This document shows, one piece after another, positions 1-6,182 of a stretch of DNA of 7,343 nucleotides. The DNA is from Pseudomonadota bacterium (GTDB lineage: Bacteria; Pseudomonadota; Alphaproteobacteria; Rhizobiales; Beijerinckiaceae), in assembly GCA_023452965.1 (NCBI GenBank), contig JAEXUU010000730.1, forward strand, positions 1-7,343, given 5' to 3'. The notes under the pieces are model-generated. The model was given only the letters and a program-made list of their open reading frames with translations. It was not told the origin of the DNA and searched no databases. Made by a program: the position numbers and the translations under genes. Position 1 is the first letter of the stretch. Each line of letters begins with the position of its first letter.

Positions 1-931
1 GGGCTACGGTCTGCTGGGGCTAAGCGTTGCATCGGCGCTGCTGCTGGCCTCCGTGCTCGCCCCGACCGATCCCGTGCTGGCCGCTGATATCCAGGTCGGG
101 CCGCCGAACTCCGGCGAGGACGGCGACACGCGCTTCGCACTGACCTCGGAAGCCGGGCTCAACGACGCTCTCGCCTTCCCCTTCGTGCATGCGGCGATCG
201 CCTTGTCGCTGGCATCTGTGAGCAGCCAACCCTGGCTCCTTCACTGGCTTGGCGTCGATGTTGTCTGGAAGCTCATCGCGGGCCTCGCTGTGGGGATCGT
301 CACTGGTTACGCCCTTGGCTACCTCGTCTTTCATCTGCCCAATCGCGCCAGGCTCTCGCGCACCGGCGACGGCTTCGTAGCGCTCGGCATCACATGCATC
401 GCCTATGGCGCGGCCGAACTCGCCCATGGCTACGGGTTCCTGTCGGTTTTCGTCGCGGCGCTGGTGCTGCGCATGCAGGAGCGCGACCATGGCTACCACA
501 CGCAGTTGCACGATTTTGCCGAGGAACTCGAACGGCTCCTGATGATGGCGCTGCTGGTTGCCTTCGGTGGGGCGCTGTCAACGGGCGGGCTGCTGCAGGC
601 CCTTCGCTGGGACGGCATCGTTTTCGGGGCCCTCGCTCTGTTCGTCATCAGGCCGCTGAGCGGCTGGATCGGCTTGAGCGGAGCCGTCTTGCCCGCAGAC
701 AAGAAGGCCGTGATCAGCGTTTATGGCATCCGGGGCGTCGGTTCGATCTACTATCTAGCCTATGCCGCCGGGCACGGCGCCTTCGACGACGCCGACCTCC
801 TCTGGAGCGTCGTGGCCTTCATCATCCTGGTCTCGATCATCCTCCACGGTGCAACCGCCAGCCCCGTGATGGCGTGGCTCGACCGACGTCGCGAGGCTCG
901 GCAAGCCTTGACCGGAGAGAAAGCCACATGA
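1..931 (+). CDS. Cation:proton antiporter, CPA1/NhaP type (5' partial)
   Basis: This is the C-terminal part of a membrane Na+(or K+)/H+ exchanger of the CPA1 (NhaP-like) family, which exchanges cytoplasmic cations for protons across the inner membrane. The frame is open from base 2 to the TGA at 929-931, about 309 codons, with no stop upstream, so the true start lies outside the window; the GTG at 53 is internal. Early in the visible part is the APTDPVLA motif, followed by SEAGLNDA, which carries the acidic/ND ion-binding signature of CPA1 exchangers. A later YGIRGVGSIYYLAYA segment carries the conserved arginine of a late transmembrane helix. Roughly eight further hydrophobic helices can be seen, and the protein ends in a short basic and polar tail with no obvious regulatory domain. 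The signature has GLNDA where GLNDG is more usual. The stop overlaps the start of the downstream channel gene. Family assignment is firm; ion preference (Na+ or K+) cannot be read from sequence. Confidence 0.93.
   Translation, partial: GYGLLGLSVASALLLASVLAPTDPVLAADIQVGPPNSGEDGDTRFALTSEAGLNDALAFPFVHAAIALSLASVSSQPWLLHWLGVDVVWKLIAGLAVGIVTGYALGYLVFHLPNRARLSRTGDGFVALGITCIAYGAAELAHGYGFLSVFVAALVLRMQERDHGYHTQLHDFAEELERLLMMALLVAFGGALSTGGLLQALRWDGIVFGALALFVIRPLSGWIGLSGAVLPADKKAVISVYGIRGVGSIYYLAYAAGHGAFDDADLLWSVVAFIILVSIILHGATASPVMAWLDRRREARQALTGEKAT
914..923 (+). promoter_or_regulatory. Ribosome binding site of the channel gene
   Basis: A GGAGAGAAAG stretch lies inside the last codons of the antiporter gene, about seven bases (from its GGAGAGA core) before the ATG at 928. 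It supports this ATG as the channel start over any in-frame codon further upstream, where the frame merely stays open antiparallel to or within the antiporter gene. Confidence 0.6.
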
Positions 932-1716
932 AAACCGTAGGAAAGCCCGCGCGGCTCAGGACAGCGCTACGCAGCCTGTATTTCGGCAATAACGAACGCG
1001 CCCGTCGATTTCGCTATGGCCTCGTCGCGTTCGATGTCGTCACGATCGCCATCTTCATCGTCGCCGCCTCGGTTCCCGGCCGCTGGTGGATCGTGCCGCT
1101 CGATTTCACGCTCGGCGCCGTCCTGACGCTCGAACTGGTAGCGCGCCTGTACGCCGAGACCAATCGACGCCGGCATATACTGAGTCTCGCCACGCTGACC
1201 GATATCGTTGTCATCGGATCGCTCTTCCTGCCGGCGCTGATCGATAACCTCGGCTTCCTGCGGATCGTTCGCGCCTTGCGGCTGCTGCGATCCTACCATC
1301 TCCTGCGTGACCTGCGCTCAGGCTCACCCTGGTTCCGGCGCTACGAAGACGTCATCCAGCGGACGCTGAACCTCGCTGTCTTCATCATGATCGTGACCTC
1401 GTTCGTCTACGTCTCGCAGCATGCGATCAACCCGCAGATCGCCAGCTATATCGACGCACTCTACTTCACGATCACAACCCTGACGACCACCGGCTTCGGC
1501 GACATCACGCTTCTCGGTCCGGGCGGCCGGCTCTTGGCCGTCGTGATCATGGTCGTCGGCGTCGGGCTGTTCCTGCGGCTGCTGCAGGCGGTTTTCCGCC
1601 CCAACAAAACTCGCTTCGAATGCCCCGACTGCGCTCTGCAAATTCACGATATCGACGCAGTGCATTGCAAGCACTGCGGTCGCGTCCTCGCGATCCCAAC
1701 CGAAGGGGTGGTCTGA
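928..1716 (+). CDS. Voltage-gated potassium channel with C-terminal zinc ribbon
   Basis: A 262-residue six-transmembrane ion channel of the voltage-gated K+ channel type, acting in the inner membrane as a tetramer. S1 lies at about residues 31-50, S2 57-76, S3 88-106, S4 109-127, S5 148-166, pore loop 174-193 and S6 200-222. S4 carries R112, R115, R118 and R121 at every third position, the classic voltage sensor, with likely countercharges D36, E69 and D92 in S1-S3. The filter is TTGFGD (187-192), a variant of TVGYGD. After S6 comes a short tail with C232, C235, C247 and C250 (CxxC-11-CxxC), a zinc-ribbon pattern, in place of a longer RCK or cyclic-nucleotide domain. I chose the ATG at 928 because it gives a short basic N-terminus, has an RBS and overlaps the antiporter stop (ATGA), implying translational coupling. 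The open frame extends to 394, but that stretch is an out-of-frame shadow of the antiporter. The family is clear; the gating role is inferred. Confidence 0.92.
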   Translation: MKTVGKPARLRTALRSLYFGNNERARRFRYGLVAFDVVTIAIFIVAASVPGRWWIVPLDFTLGAVLTLELVARLYAETNRRRHILSLATLTDIVVIGSLFLPALIDNLGFLRIVRALRLLRSYHLLRDLRSGSPWFRRYEDVIQRTLNLAVFIMIVTSFVYVSQHAINPQIASYIDALYFTITTLTTTGFGDITLLGPGGRLLAVVIMVVGVGLFLRLLQAVFRPNKTRFECPDCALQIHDIDAVHCKHCGRVLAIPTEGVV

Positions 1717-1851
1717 TCGCACATAGCTGAACGAAGAATCCATCGCGTCTTTCACATGCGCTCCCTTCTGCGGCACGTTCTCTTCAGGATTAATGTCTTC
1801 GCAACCGCGCGGGGCATTTCTCAGCGGACCTTGGATCACACATTAACCCAA

Positions 1852-1880
1852 TTGACGGCTCAAAATTCACTTTATTAAAA
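1852..1880 (+). promoter_or_regulatory. Candidate sigma-70-type promoter of the baeRF-like gene
   Basis: TTGACG at 1852-1857 matches five of six bases of the -35 consensus. A -10 element could be TATTAA at 1873-1878 (15-base spacer, four of six matches) or TTAAAA at 1875-1880 (17-base spacer). Transcription would begin around 1885, giving a leader of about 20 bases that still includes the GGA ribosome-binding bases before the ATG at 1905. Seen: the hexamers and AT-rich context. Inferred: promoter activity. No alphaproteobacterial general-stress (EcfG-type GGAAC/GTT) promoter was found at a sensible position. Confidence 0.4.
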
Positions 1881-1893
1881 ATCTTGAATTATG
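1861..1893. repeat. Imperfect inverted repeat, candidate operator
   Basis: The left arm CAAAATTCA (1861-1869) and right arm TGAATTATG (1885-1893) are complementary at eight of nine positions, with a perfect AATTCA/TGAATT core (1864-1869 and 1885-1890) and a 15-base spacer. The spacer contains the candidate -10 box, so a dimeric regulator bound here would occlude the promoter. Because the region is AT-rich, chance pairing is a serious alternative. Confidence 0.3.
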
Positions 1894-1904
1894 TGGAACA
1901 AACG

Positions 1905-3026
1905 ATGCTTTATCTCGATATCCCGACCATCTCGGAAATAAAGACCCTCTTCTCGATACGGAGTGAGGCATGCCTCTCGGTTTACCTCCCGACGACGCCG
2001 CAGACCCAGCATATCGGCGCGACGAAGATCACATTTGCCAACCTGGGGAAGGAAGGCTTGGCTCAACTGGACGCCGCCGGCTTCGACAAGCGGAAGCGGG
2101 CTGCCATCGCCGAGCAACTCGACGATCTCGCAGCCGATGATGAGTTCTGGACCTTCCAGGCGCATAGCCTTGCCGTCCTCGTCACGCCCGATAGCCTGCG
2201 CACCTATCGGTTGCCCAACCAAATCGAAGCGACGGTGCAGGTCTCGGATCGCTATCATCTCCAACCCCTGCTTCGGACCATCACGTTCCCCAACCGTGCC
2301 TTCGTGATTGCCCTGGCCGAAAATGGCTGGCGGTTGATCGAGGTCTCGGCAGATCTTCCCGCGCAGGAAATCAACGTCAGGGGCGTGGCGAAGGACGCAG
2401 CGTCCGCAACTGGGCGCGCTTCGGTCAACGACCGGTCGCCATCCGGCCGCATCCATGGCTCTAAGGGGCAGAACGTCCTGCTGCGGCAGTATGCGCGCCA
2501 GATCGACACCGCACTTCGCTCAGTCCTTGCTGGCCGCGAGGAGCCGCTGATCGTCGCGGCGACCGAACCGCTTCTCTCGATATGGCGGTCCGTGAACACC
2601 TATCCGGGCTTGGTCGAGCATGCCATCACGACCAGCCCGGGCGAACTCACGGCGGCGGCCCTGGCCGACGCGGCTCGACCGATCCTTGATGAGGTCTATG
2701 CTGCCGACATCGCAGCATTCGCGACGCTCTACGATCAGCGCCAACAGCAGGGGCGTGCGATCAGCGACATCGCCCAAACCGCTCGCGCTGCCACGTTTGG
2801 AGCCATCGACACCCTGCTGATCGACATCGACGAGGTCGTTCACGGGACCATCGACGAAACGACCGGAGGGATCACGTTCGCGGATGGGCCCAGCGCCGAC
2901 ACCTATGGCGTGATCGACGAAATCGCCGGCCGGGCGCTGTCGTCGGGCGCCAAGGTGCTCGGTGTTCGCAAGGCCGATATTCCCAGCGAAGCCTCGCTCG
3001 CGGCGATCCTGCGCTACGGGATCTGA
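1905..3026 (+). CDS. baeRF-like protein (bacterial archaeo-eukaryotic release factor superfamily)
   Basis: A 373-residue soluble protein with no signal peptide or membrane segment. Its layout matches the bacterial relatives of eRF1/Pelota called baeRF: an N-terminal domain opening MLYLDIPT with SVYLPTTP at 26-33, a middle segment with FWTFQAHSLAVLVTPD (81-96) and RAFVIALAENGWRLIEVS (131-148), a polar loop RIHGSKGQN (182-190), then an alpha/beta domain with PLIVAATEPLLSIWR (214-228) and a C-terminal part with IDTLLIDID (301-309). The superfamily is thought to act on ribosomes in rescue, hibernation or termination, but this is inferred from homology and I know of no biochemical demonstration for this type. 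The loop resembles, but does not match, the catalytic GGQ of class I release factors. I chose the ATG at 1905 (GGA seven bases upstream) because it gives the typical family N-terminus; TTG at 1884 and GTG at 1893 are in frame but would lie on the candidate promoter. It stands alone and converges with the Mrp operon. Confidence 0.72.
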   Translation: MLYLDIPTISEIKTLFSIRSEACLSVYLPTTPQTQHIGATKITFANLGKEGLAQLDAAGFDKRKRAAIAEQLDDLAADDEFWTFQAHSLAVLVTPDSLRTYRLPNQIEATVQVSDRYHLQPLLRTITFPNRAFVIALAENGWRLIEVSADLPAQEINVRGVAKDAASATGRASVNDRSPSGRIHGSKGQNVLLRQYARQIDTALRSVLAGREEPLIVAATEPLLSIWRSVNTYPGLVEHAITTSPGELTAAALADAARPILDEVYAADIAAFATLYDQRQQQGRAISDIAQTARAATFGAIDTLLIDIDEVVHGTIDETTGGITFADGPSADTYGVIDEIAGRALSSGAKVLGVRKADIPSEASLAAILRYGI

Positions 3027-3080
3027 CGGCATCGTTTTGCGCGCTGGAATGGCGGTGCCGTCTGCCGGCATTCCCATCTC

Positions 3081-3112
3081 GGGCGACGTGACCGTGACCC
3101 GTCTCGTCGCCC
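3081..3112. terminator. Inverted repeat between convergent genes, possible terminator
   Basis: In the 91-base gap between two converging genes, GGGCGACG (3081-3088) and CGTCGCCC (3105-3112) form a perfect 8-bp GC-rich stem with a 16-base loop, five bases past the mnhG stop. A second short stem, TGCCG/CGGCA (3056-3060 and 3066-3070, five-base loop), lies nearer the baeRF-like gene. Neither is followed by a T-run on either strand, so these are not classic intrinsic terminators; they could protect 3' ends or be chance in GC-rich DNA. Confidence 0.3.
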
Positions 3113-3117
3113 CCGCT

Positions 3118-3477
3118 TCACTTGTCGATGTCGAGGGTGGCCCAGCCGCTGGGACGGCCCGTCGGCGGCAGGCTGCTCCGATCTTTCTGCGATCGCAGGA
3201 TATGCGCTTTGGCCAGCATATGCGCGGTCACGGGTGCGGTGAGGAAGAGAAAGATCGTGATCAGCAGCTCGTGAAACGAGAAGTGGCTCCCGGCGAGCAG
3301 AAAGTAGAGCATCGAGGCGATCAGCAGCGAGCCGATGCCGAGCGTGGTCGATTTCGAGGGCCCGTGCAGGCGCCGCATCATGTCGGGCAGCTTTGCCAGG
3401 CCGAAGGAGCCGACCAGCAGGAAGAAGGCTCCGATGAGGATCAAGGCCGAGACGGCCACTTCGCCAATCCAGTGCAT
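3118..3477 (-). CDS. mnhG: Na+/H+ antiporter subunit G (Mrp/Mnh/Pha)
   Basis: A 119-residue small membrane subunit of the multisubunit Mrp antiporter, which uses the proton motive force to expel Na+ (or K+ in Pha systems) and aids alkaline and salt tolerance. Three hydrophobic helices are visible at about residues 6-27, 44-63 and 67-87. The family signature is in the first loop: GLAKLPDMMRRLHGPSKSTTLG (residues 25-46), with the LPD and RLH...K core. A short polar tail follows. The ATG at 3477-3475 is nine bases after the mnhF stop and has AGGA (3488-3485) seven bases upstream, partly within that stop region. The length is normal for the family. It is the last gene of the operon. Its individual role is thought to be assembly or ion-path formation together with E and F. 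Confidence 0.95.
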   Translation of the reverse strand: MHWIGEVAVSALILIGAFFLLVGSFGLAKLPDMMRRLHGPSKSTTLGIGSLLIASMLYFLLAGSHFSFHELLITIFLFLTAPVTAHMLAKAHILRSQKDRSSLPPTGRPSGWATLDIDK

Positions 3478-3486
3478 GCTCGTGTC

Positions 3487-3756
3487 CTATTCGATCACAT
3501 TGCCACGGAGCAGATATTTGCAGAAGGCCACGGTCGTCACGAACCCGACCATGGCGATCAGCATCGCGGCCTCGAAATACATCGTCGTGCCGTAATAGAT
3601 GCCGAGCAGCACGATCAGTCCGATCGCGTTGATGACCATGGTGTCGAGCGCGAGGATGCGGTCGGTCACGTCAGGGCCCAGCGCCATGCGGTAGAGGTTC
3701 AAGAGGATGGCGACGCTGGTGGCGGCCATCGCGATCTGACAGGCGGTGCCGATCAT
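3487..3756 (-). CDS. mnhF: Na+/H+ antiporter subunit F (Mrp/Mnh/Pha)
   Basis: An 89-residue protein with three predicted membrane helices, at about residues 5-23, 37-55 and 58-80. The conserved GPDVTDRILALDTM segment (27-40) between helices 1 and 2 is the hallmark of MrpF; its acidic residues (D29, D32, D38) lie in the region held to matter for Na+ handling. The ATG at 3756-3754 overlaps the mnhE stop by four bases (ATGA), and AAGGA (3768-3764) sits seven bases upstream inside mnhE, indicating coupled translation. The length is typical. In the assembled complex this subunit packs with E and G beside the NuoL-like part of subunit A. Confidence 0.95.
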   Translation of the reverse strand: MIGTACQIAMAATSVAILLNLYRMALGPDVTDRILALDTMVINAIGLIVLLGIYYGTTMYFEAAMLIAMVGFVTTVAFCKYLLRGNVIE

Positions 3757-4244
3757 TCGAATATCCTTTTCAGCCTGCGCTCGTAGCGGTGCTTGATCTG
3801 GGCGATGGTGTCATCGGCGCCGTCGGTCTCAAGGCAGTGCACGAGCAGGGCGCGCCCGTCCGCGCTGACATCGGCCGATACCGTACCCGGCGTCATCGTG
3901 ATCGTCCCGGCCAGAACGGTGATCGCCTCGGGTGATGTGAGATCCAGCGGAACGGTGATGAAGCGCGATTGCAGGCTTTCGCCGCGACGGAACAGGATCA
4001 GGGACGCGACCTGGATGTTGGACACGACGATGTCCCAAAGCACGACCAGCATGAACTCGATCATCACCAGCGGAGCGCCCACGCGCGGGCGCCCCGGCCA
4101 GTACGCACTGGTGCCCAGCGGAATGAGGATTCCGAGGATCAGCCCCAGGACCAGATGACCGACGGTGATCTCGTTGTTGAGCAGGACCCAGACCGCGACG
4201 ATCCAGACCGTCAGCAGGGGATGCGGGAAAAGGCGTCTGAACAT
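3753..4244 (-). CDS. mnhE: Na+/H+ antiporter subunit E (Mrp/Mnh/Pha)
   Basis: A 163-residue subunit with hydrophobic helices at about residues 10-22, 26-46 and 57-85, followed by a soluble C-terminal domain. That domain carries the family motif ITVLAGTITMTPGTVSADV (about 107-125) and then a small sheet with ALLVHCLE. It ends in a basic helix (KHRYERRLKRIFE). The ATG at 4244-4242 comes three bases after the mnhD stop, with a strong GGGGGAGAA ribosome binding site (4260-4252) seven bases upstream inside the end of mnhD. Its own stop overlaps mnhF. Subunit E contacts F and G in Mrp complexes and is needed for complex function. No missing motif or unusual length was seen. Confidence 0.95.
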   Translation of the reverse strand: MFRRLFPHPLLTVWIVAVWVLLNNEITVGHLVLGLILGILIPLGTSAYWPGRPRVGAPLVMIEFMLVVLWDIVVSNIQVASLILFRRGESLQSRFITVPLDLTSPEAITVLAGTITMTPGTVSADVSADGRALLVHCLETDGADDTIAQIKHRYERRLKRIFE

Positions 4245-4247
4245 GGC

Positions 4248-5807
4248 CTAGTTCTCCCCCGTACCGACGCTCGCGGCAGGGGCGAGCACCGCGCGGATAT
4301 AGCCGGCCTTGTCGAGCAGTTGCGCCGAGGTCGCCTCGAAGGCGCTGGTGAACGGCCCGGCGCCGAAAGACAATGCGGCGGTCGCACCCAGGAGCAGGCC
4401 GACGACGACGATCGGCACGAGGGCGGTCGCGTTGAGCCTGTCACCAACGGGCGTGACGTCCGCCCCGCCTGAATCGCTCGTCGGCTTCGGGTTGTTCCAG
4501 AAGATGACCGAGCCGGCGCGCGCGAAGCCGATCATCATCAGCAGGCTGGAGCCGAGGACGACGGCCCAGATCAGCGGCGCGTGGGGCGCCTCCCGTGTCG
4601 CCTCGAGGATCAGCAGCTTGCCGATGAACCCCGACAGGGGCGGCAGGCCCACCATGGCGATGGCGCCCAGAAAGAACTGCGCGCCCAGAATCGTCTCGTT
4701 GGCGATGGCCGGCGCGGGCGCCAGCGTGTCCAGCCGCTTGCCCCGGCGCTGGGAAATCAGGTCCACGAGCAGGAACAGGGCGGCGCCCGTCAGCGTGCTG
4801 TGGATGATGTAGTAGAGCGCGGCCGTCGTGCCGACGCCGTCGAACAGCCCTACCGCGATCAGCAGGTTGCCCATCGAGGCGACGACGGCAAAACAGACGA
4901 GATCGCGCAGGGTCCGGCTGGCCAGCACGCCGACGGCCCCGACGATGAGCGTGATGAGCGCCGCCGGGATGACGATCGGCGCGGCGACGGCGCCGAGCGG
5001 CCCGGCATCCGCGCCGAAGATCAGTCCGTAGACGCGGATGATCGCATAGGCGCCGACCTTGGTCATGATCATGAACATGGCGGCCGCCGGCGCAGAGGTC
5101 GCCGCATAAGCGCCCGGCAGCCACCAGTGCAGCGGCACCAGCGCCGCCTTGGTGGCGAACACCGCGAACAGCAGCATCGCGCCAGTCTTCAGCAGCGCCT
5201 GGTCGTCGGCCGATACGGCGGCGACCTTGCCCGCCAGATCGGCCATGTTGAGCGTGCCGGTGATCGCATAGATCAATCCGACCCCGAACAGGAACAGCGT
5301 CGAGGCGATCAGGTTGATCGCGACATAGTGGAACCCCGCCTTCAACCGCGGCGCGCCGCCACCATGCAGCATCAGCCCATAGGATGCGATCAGCATCACC
5401 TCGAAGAAGACGAAGAGGTTGAACAGGTCACCGGTCAGGAAGGCGCCGTTGACGCCGAGCAACTGAAACTGCAGCAGCGCATGGAAATGCCGCCCACGCT
5501 TGTCCCAGCCGGTGCAGGCATAGATCGCGACGGCCAGCGCCAGCACCGCGGTCAAGAGCAGCATGACCGCCGAGAGGCGGTCCAGCACCAGCACGATGCC
5601 GAATGGAGCCGGCCAGTCGCCGAGGAAATACGCTCGCGGCGTTCCGTCGTCGGACATCAGCAGCAGGCCGATGGCGAGCGCGAGCATCAACACCGTCGCG
5701 CCGACCGAAACGACACGCTGGTGCAGGAGGTGGTGAGGCAGCGCCAGAATGAGCAGAGCTGCCGTCATGGCCGGCAGAACCGTGGGGACGACGATCCAGT
5801 GGTTCAT
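4248..5807 (-). CDS. mnhD: Na+/H+ antiporter subunit D (Mrp/Mnh/Pha), NuoM/NuoN-like
   Basis: A 519-residue polytopic protein homologous to the proton-pumping complex I subunits NuoM and NuoN, with about 14 membrane helices. The key ionisable residues of the half-channels are visible: E136 in NLFVFFEVMLIASY (130-143), K220 in FATKAALVPLHWWLPGAYA (217-235) and K250 in MTKVGAYAIIRVYG (248-261). Histidine and proline at the KAALVPLHWWLP stretch match the broken-helix region of this family. A GLPPLSGFIGK motif (about residues 388-398) marks a late discontinuous helix. The ATG at 5807-5805 overlaps the mnhC stop (ATGA), and no strong Shine-Dalgarno sequence is visible, so it may depend on translational coupling to mnhC. 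The length is close to other MrpD proteins. Together with subunit A it forms the proton-translocating core. Confidence 0.97.
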   Translation of the reverse strand: MNHWIVVPTVLPAMTAALLILALPHHLLHQRVVSVGATVLMLALAIGLLLMSDDGTPRAYFLGDWPAPFGIVLVLDRLSAVMLLLTAVLALAVAIYACTGWDKRGRHFHALLQFQLLGVNGAFLTGDLFNLFVFFEVMLIASYGLMLHGGGAPRLKAGFHYVAINLIASTLFLFGVGLIYAITGTLNMADLAGKVAAVSADDQALLKTGAMLLFAVFATKAALVPLHWWLPGAYAATSAPAAAMFMIMTKVGAYAIIRVYGLIFGADAGPLGAVAAPIVIPAALITLIVGAVGVLASRTLRDLVCFAVVASMGNLLIAVGLFDGVGTTAALYYIIHSTLTGAALFLLVDLISQRRGKRLDTLAPAPAIANETILGAQFFLGAIAMVGLPPLSGFIGKLLILEATREAPHAPLIWAVVLGSSLLMMIGFARAGSVIFWNNPKPTSDSGGADVTPVGDRLNATALVPIVVVGLLLGATAALSFGAGPFTSAFEATSAQLLDKAGYIRAVLAPAASVGTGEN

Positions 5808-6181
5808 GATTGAAGCCGTGCCCTATCGTCGCTCGCCGTCGCAGGGTCGCGTTCGTCTGGAATGGCGAGATCGACCTCGTCTGTTCCAGCCTCCAGGAAA
5901 CCGCGTAGCGCCAGCACGACGATCAGCGCCGTCATGCCGAAGGAGATCACGATCGCGGTCAGGACGAGCGCCTGCGGCAGCGGATCGGCATAGCCGGTCG
6001 CCAGCGCGCTGATGATCGGCGGCTGGTTGATCGTCAGGCGCCCCATCGAGAAGAGGAACACGTTCACGGCATAGGACAGGAATGTCAGGCCGAGGATGAC
6101 CGGGAAGGTCCGTGCGCGGAGCAGCAGATAGATCCCCACAGCCGTCATCACGCCGGTTGCGCTGGCGACGAGCAACTCCAC
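5804..6181 (-). CDS. mnhC: Na+/H+ antiporter subunit C (Mrp/Mnh/Pha), NuoK-like
   Basis: A 125-residue, three-helix subunit homologous to NuoK of complex I (helices at about 4-22, 27-47 and 69-93). The family signatures GLTFLSYAVNVFLFSMG (31-47) and DPLPQALVLTAIVISFG (66-82) are intact. I chose the GTG at 6181-6179: it follows a perfect AAGGAGG (6194-6188) at six bases and gives the usual family N-terminus MELLVA. The open frame runs further upstream to 6310, but those residues are cysteine- and arginine-rich out-of-frame translation of the A/B gene. The start lies just one base after the A/B stop (6185-6183). The tail beyond residue 95 is polar and acidic and is moderately long for the family. 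The stop overlaps mnhD. Confidence 0.94.
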   Translation of the reverse strand: MELLVASATGVMTAVGIYLLLRARTFPVILGLTFLSYAVNVFLFSMGRLTINQPPIISALATGYADPLPQALVLTAIVISFGMTALIVVLALRGFLEAGTDEVDLAIPDERDPATASDDRARLQS

Positions 6182-6182
6182 G

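Larger units (their letters stand above)
1717..1904. other. Intergenic gap between the channel and baeRF-like genes
   Basis: This 188-base gap shows no convincing gene on either strand. Its first part (to about 1830) has ordinary composition and no clear hairpin followed by a T-run, so I cannot point to an intrinsic terminator for the antiporter-channel operon. Its last 65 bases are markedly AT-rich against the GC-rich surroundings and hold the candidate promoter and inverted repeat listed separately. Confidence 0.6.

Noticed and set aside
394..927. A 178-residue N-terminal extension of the channel protein
   Set aside because: It is the wrong-frame, arginine-rich reading of the antiporter gene. 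The ATG at 928 has a ribosome binding site and gives a normal channel N-terminus.
1324..1839. A 171-codon minus-strand open frame over the channel gene
   Set aside because: It is antisense to well-supported channel motifs (pore and zinc ribbon), with acidic low-complexity composition and no recognisable domain.
1717..1850. A small RNA or intrinsic terminator after the channel gene
   Set aside because: I found no stable hairpin followed by a T-run and no promoter-terminator pair on either strand.
1884..1904. TTG at 1884 or GTG at 1893 as start of the baeRF-like gene
   Set aside because: They would add only MNYVEQT or a shorter extension, fall on the inverted repeat and the predicted transcription start, and lack a ribosome binding site. 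ATG at 1905 gives the typical family N-terminus.
2962..3786. A 274-codon plus-strand open frame spanning the convergent gap
   Set aside because: Its second half is a charged low-complexity antisense shadow of mnhG and mnhF, and its first part overlaps the end of the baeRF-like gene in another frame. No ribosome binding site or family motif was seen.
4581..5813. A 410-codon open frame on the plus strand opposite mnhD
   Set aside because: Its product is rich in R, Q, D, H and E with no fold-like pattern. It lies exactly antisense to an intact NuoM-like gene, the usual artefact of GC-rich codon bias.
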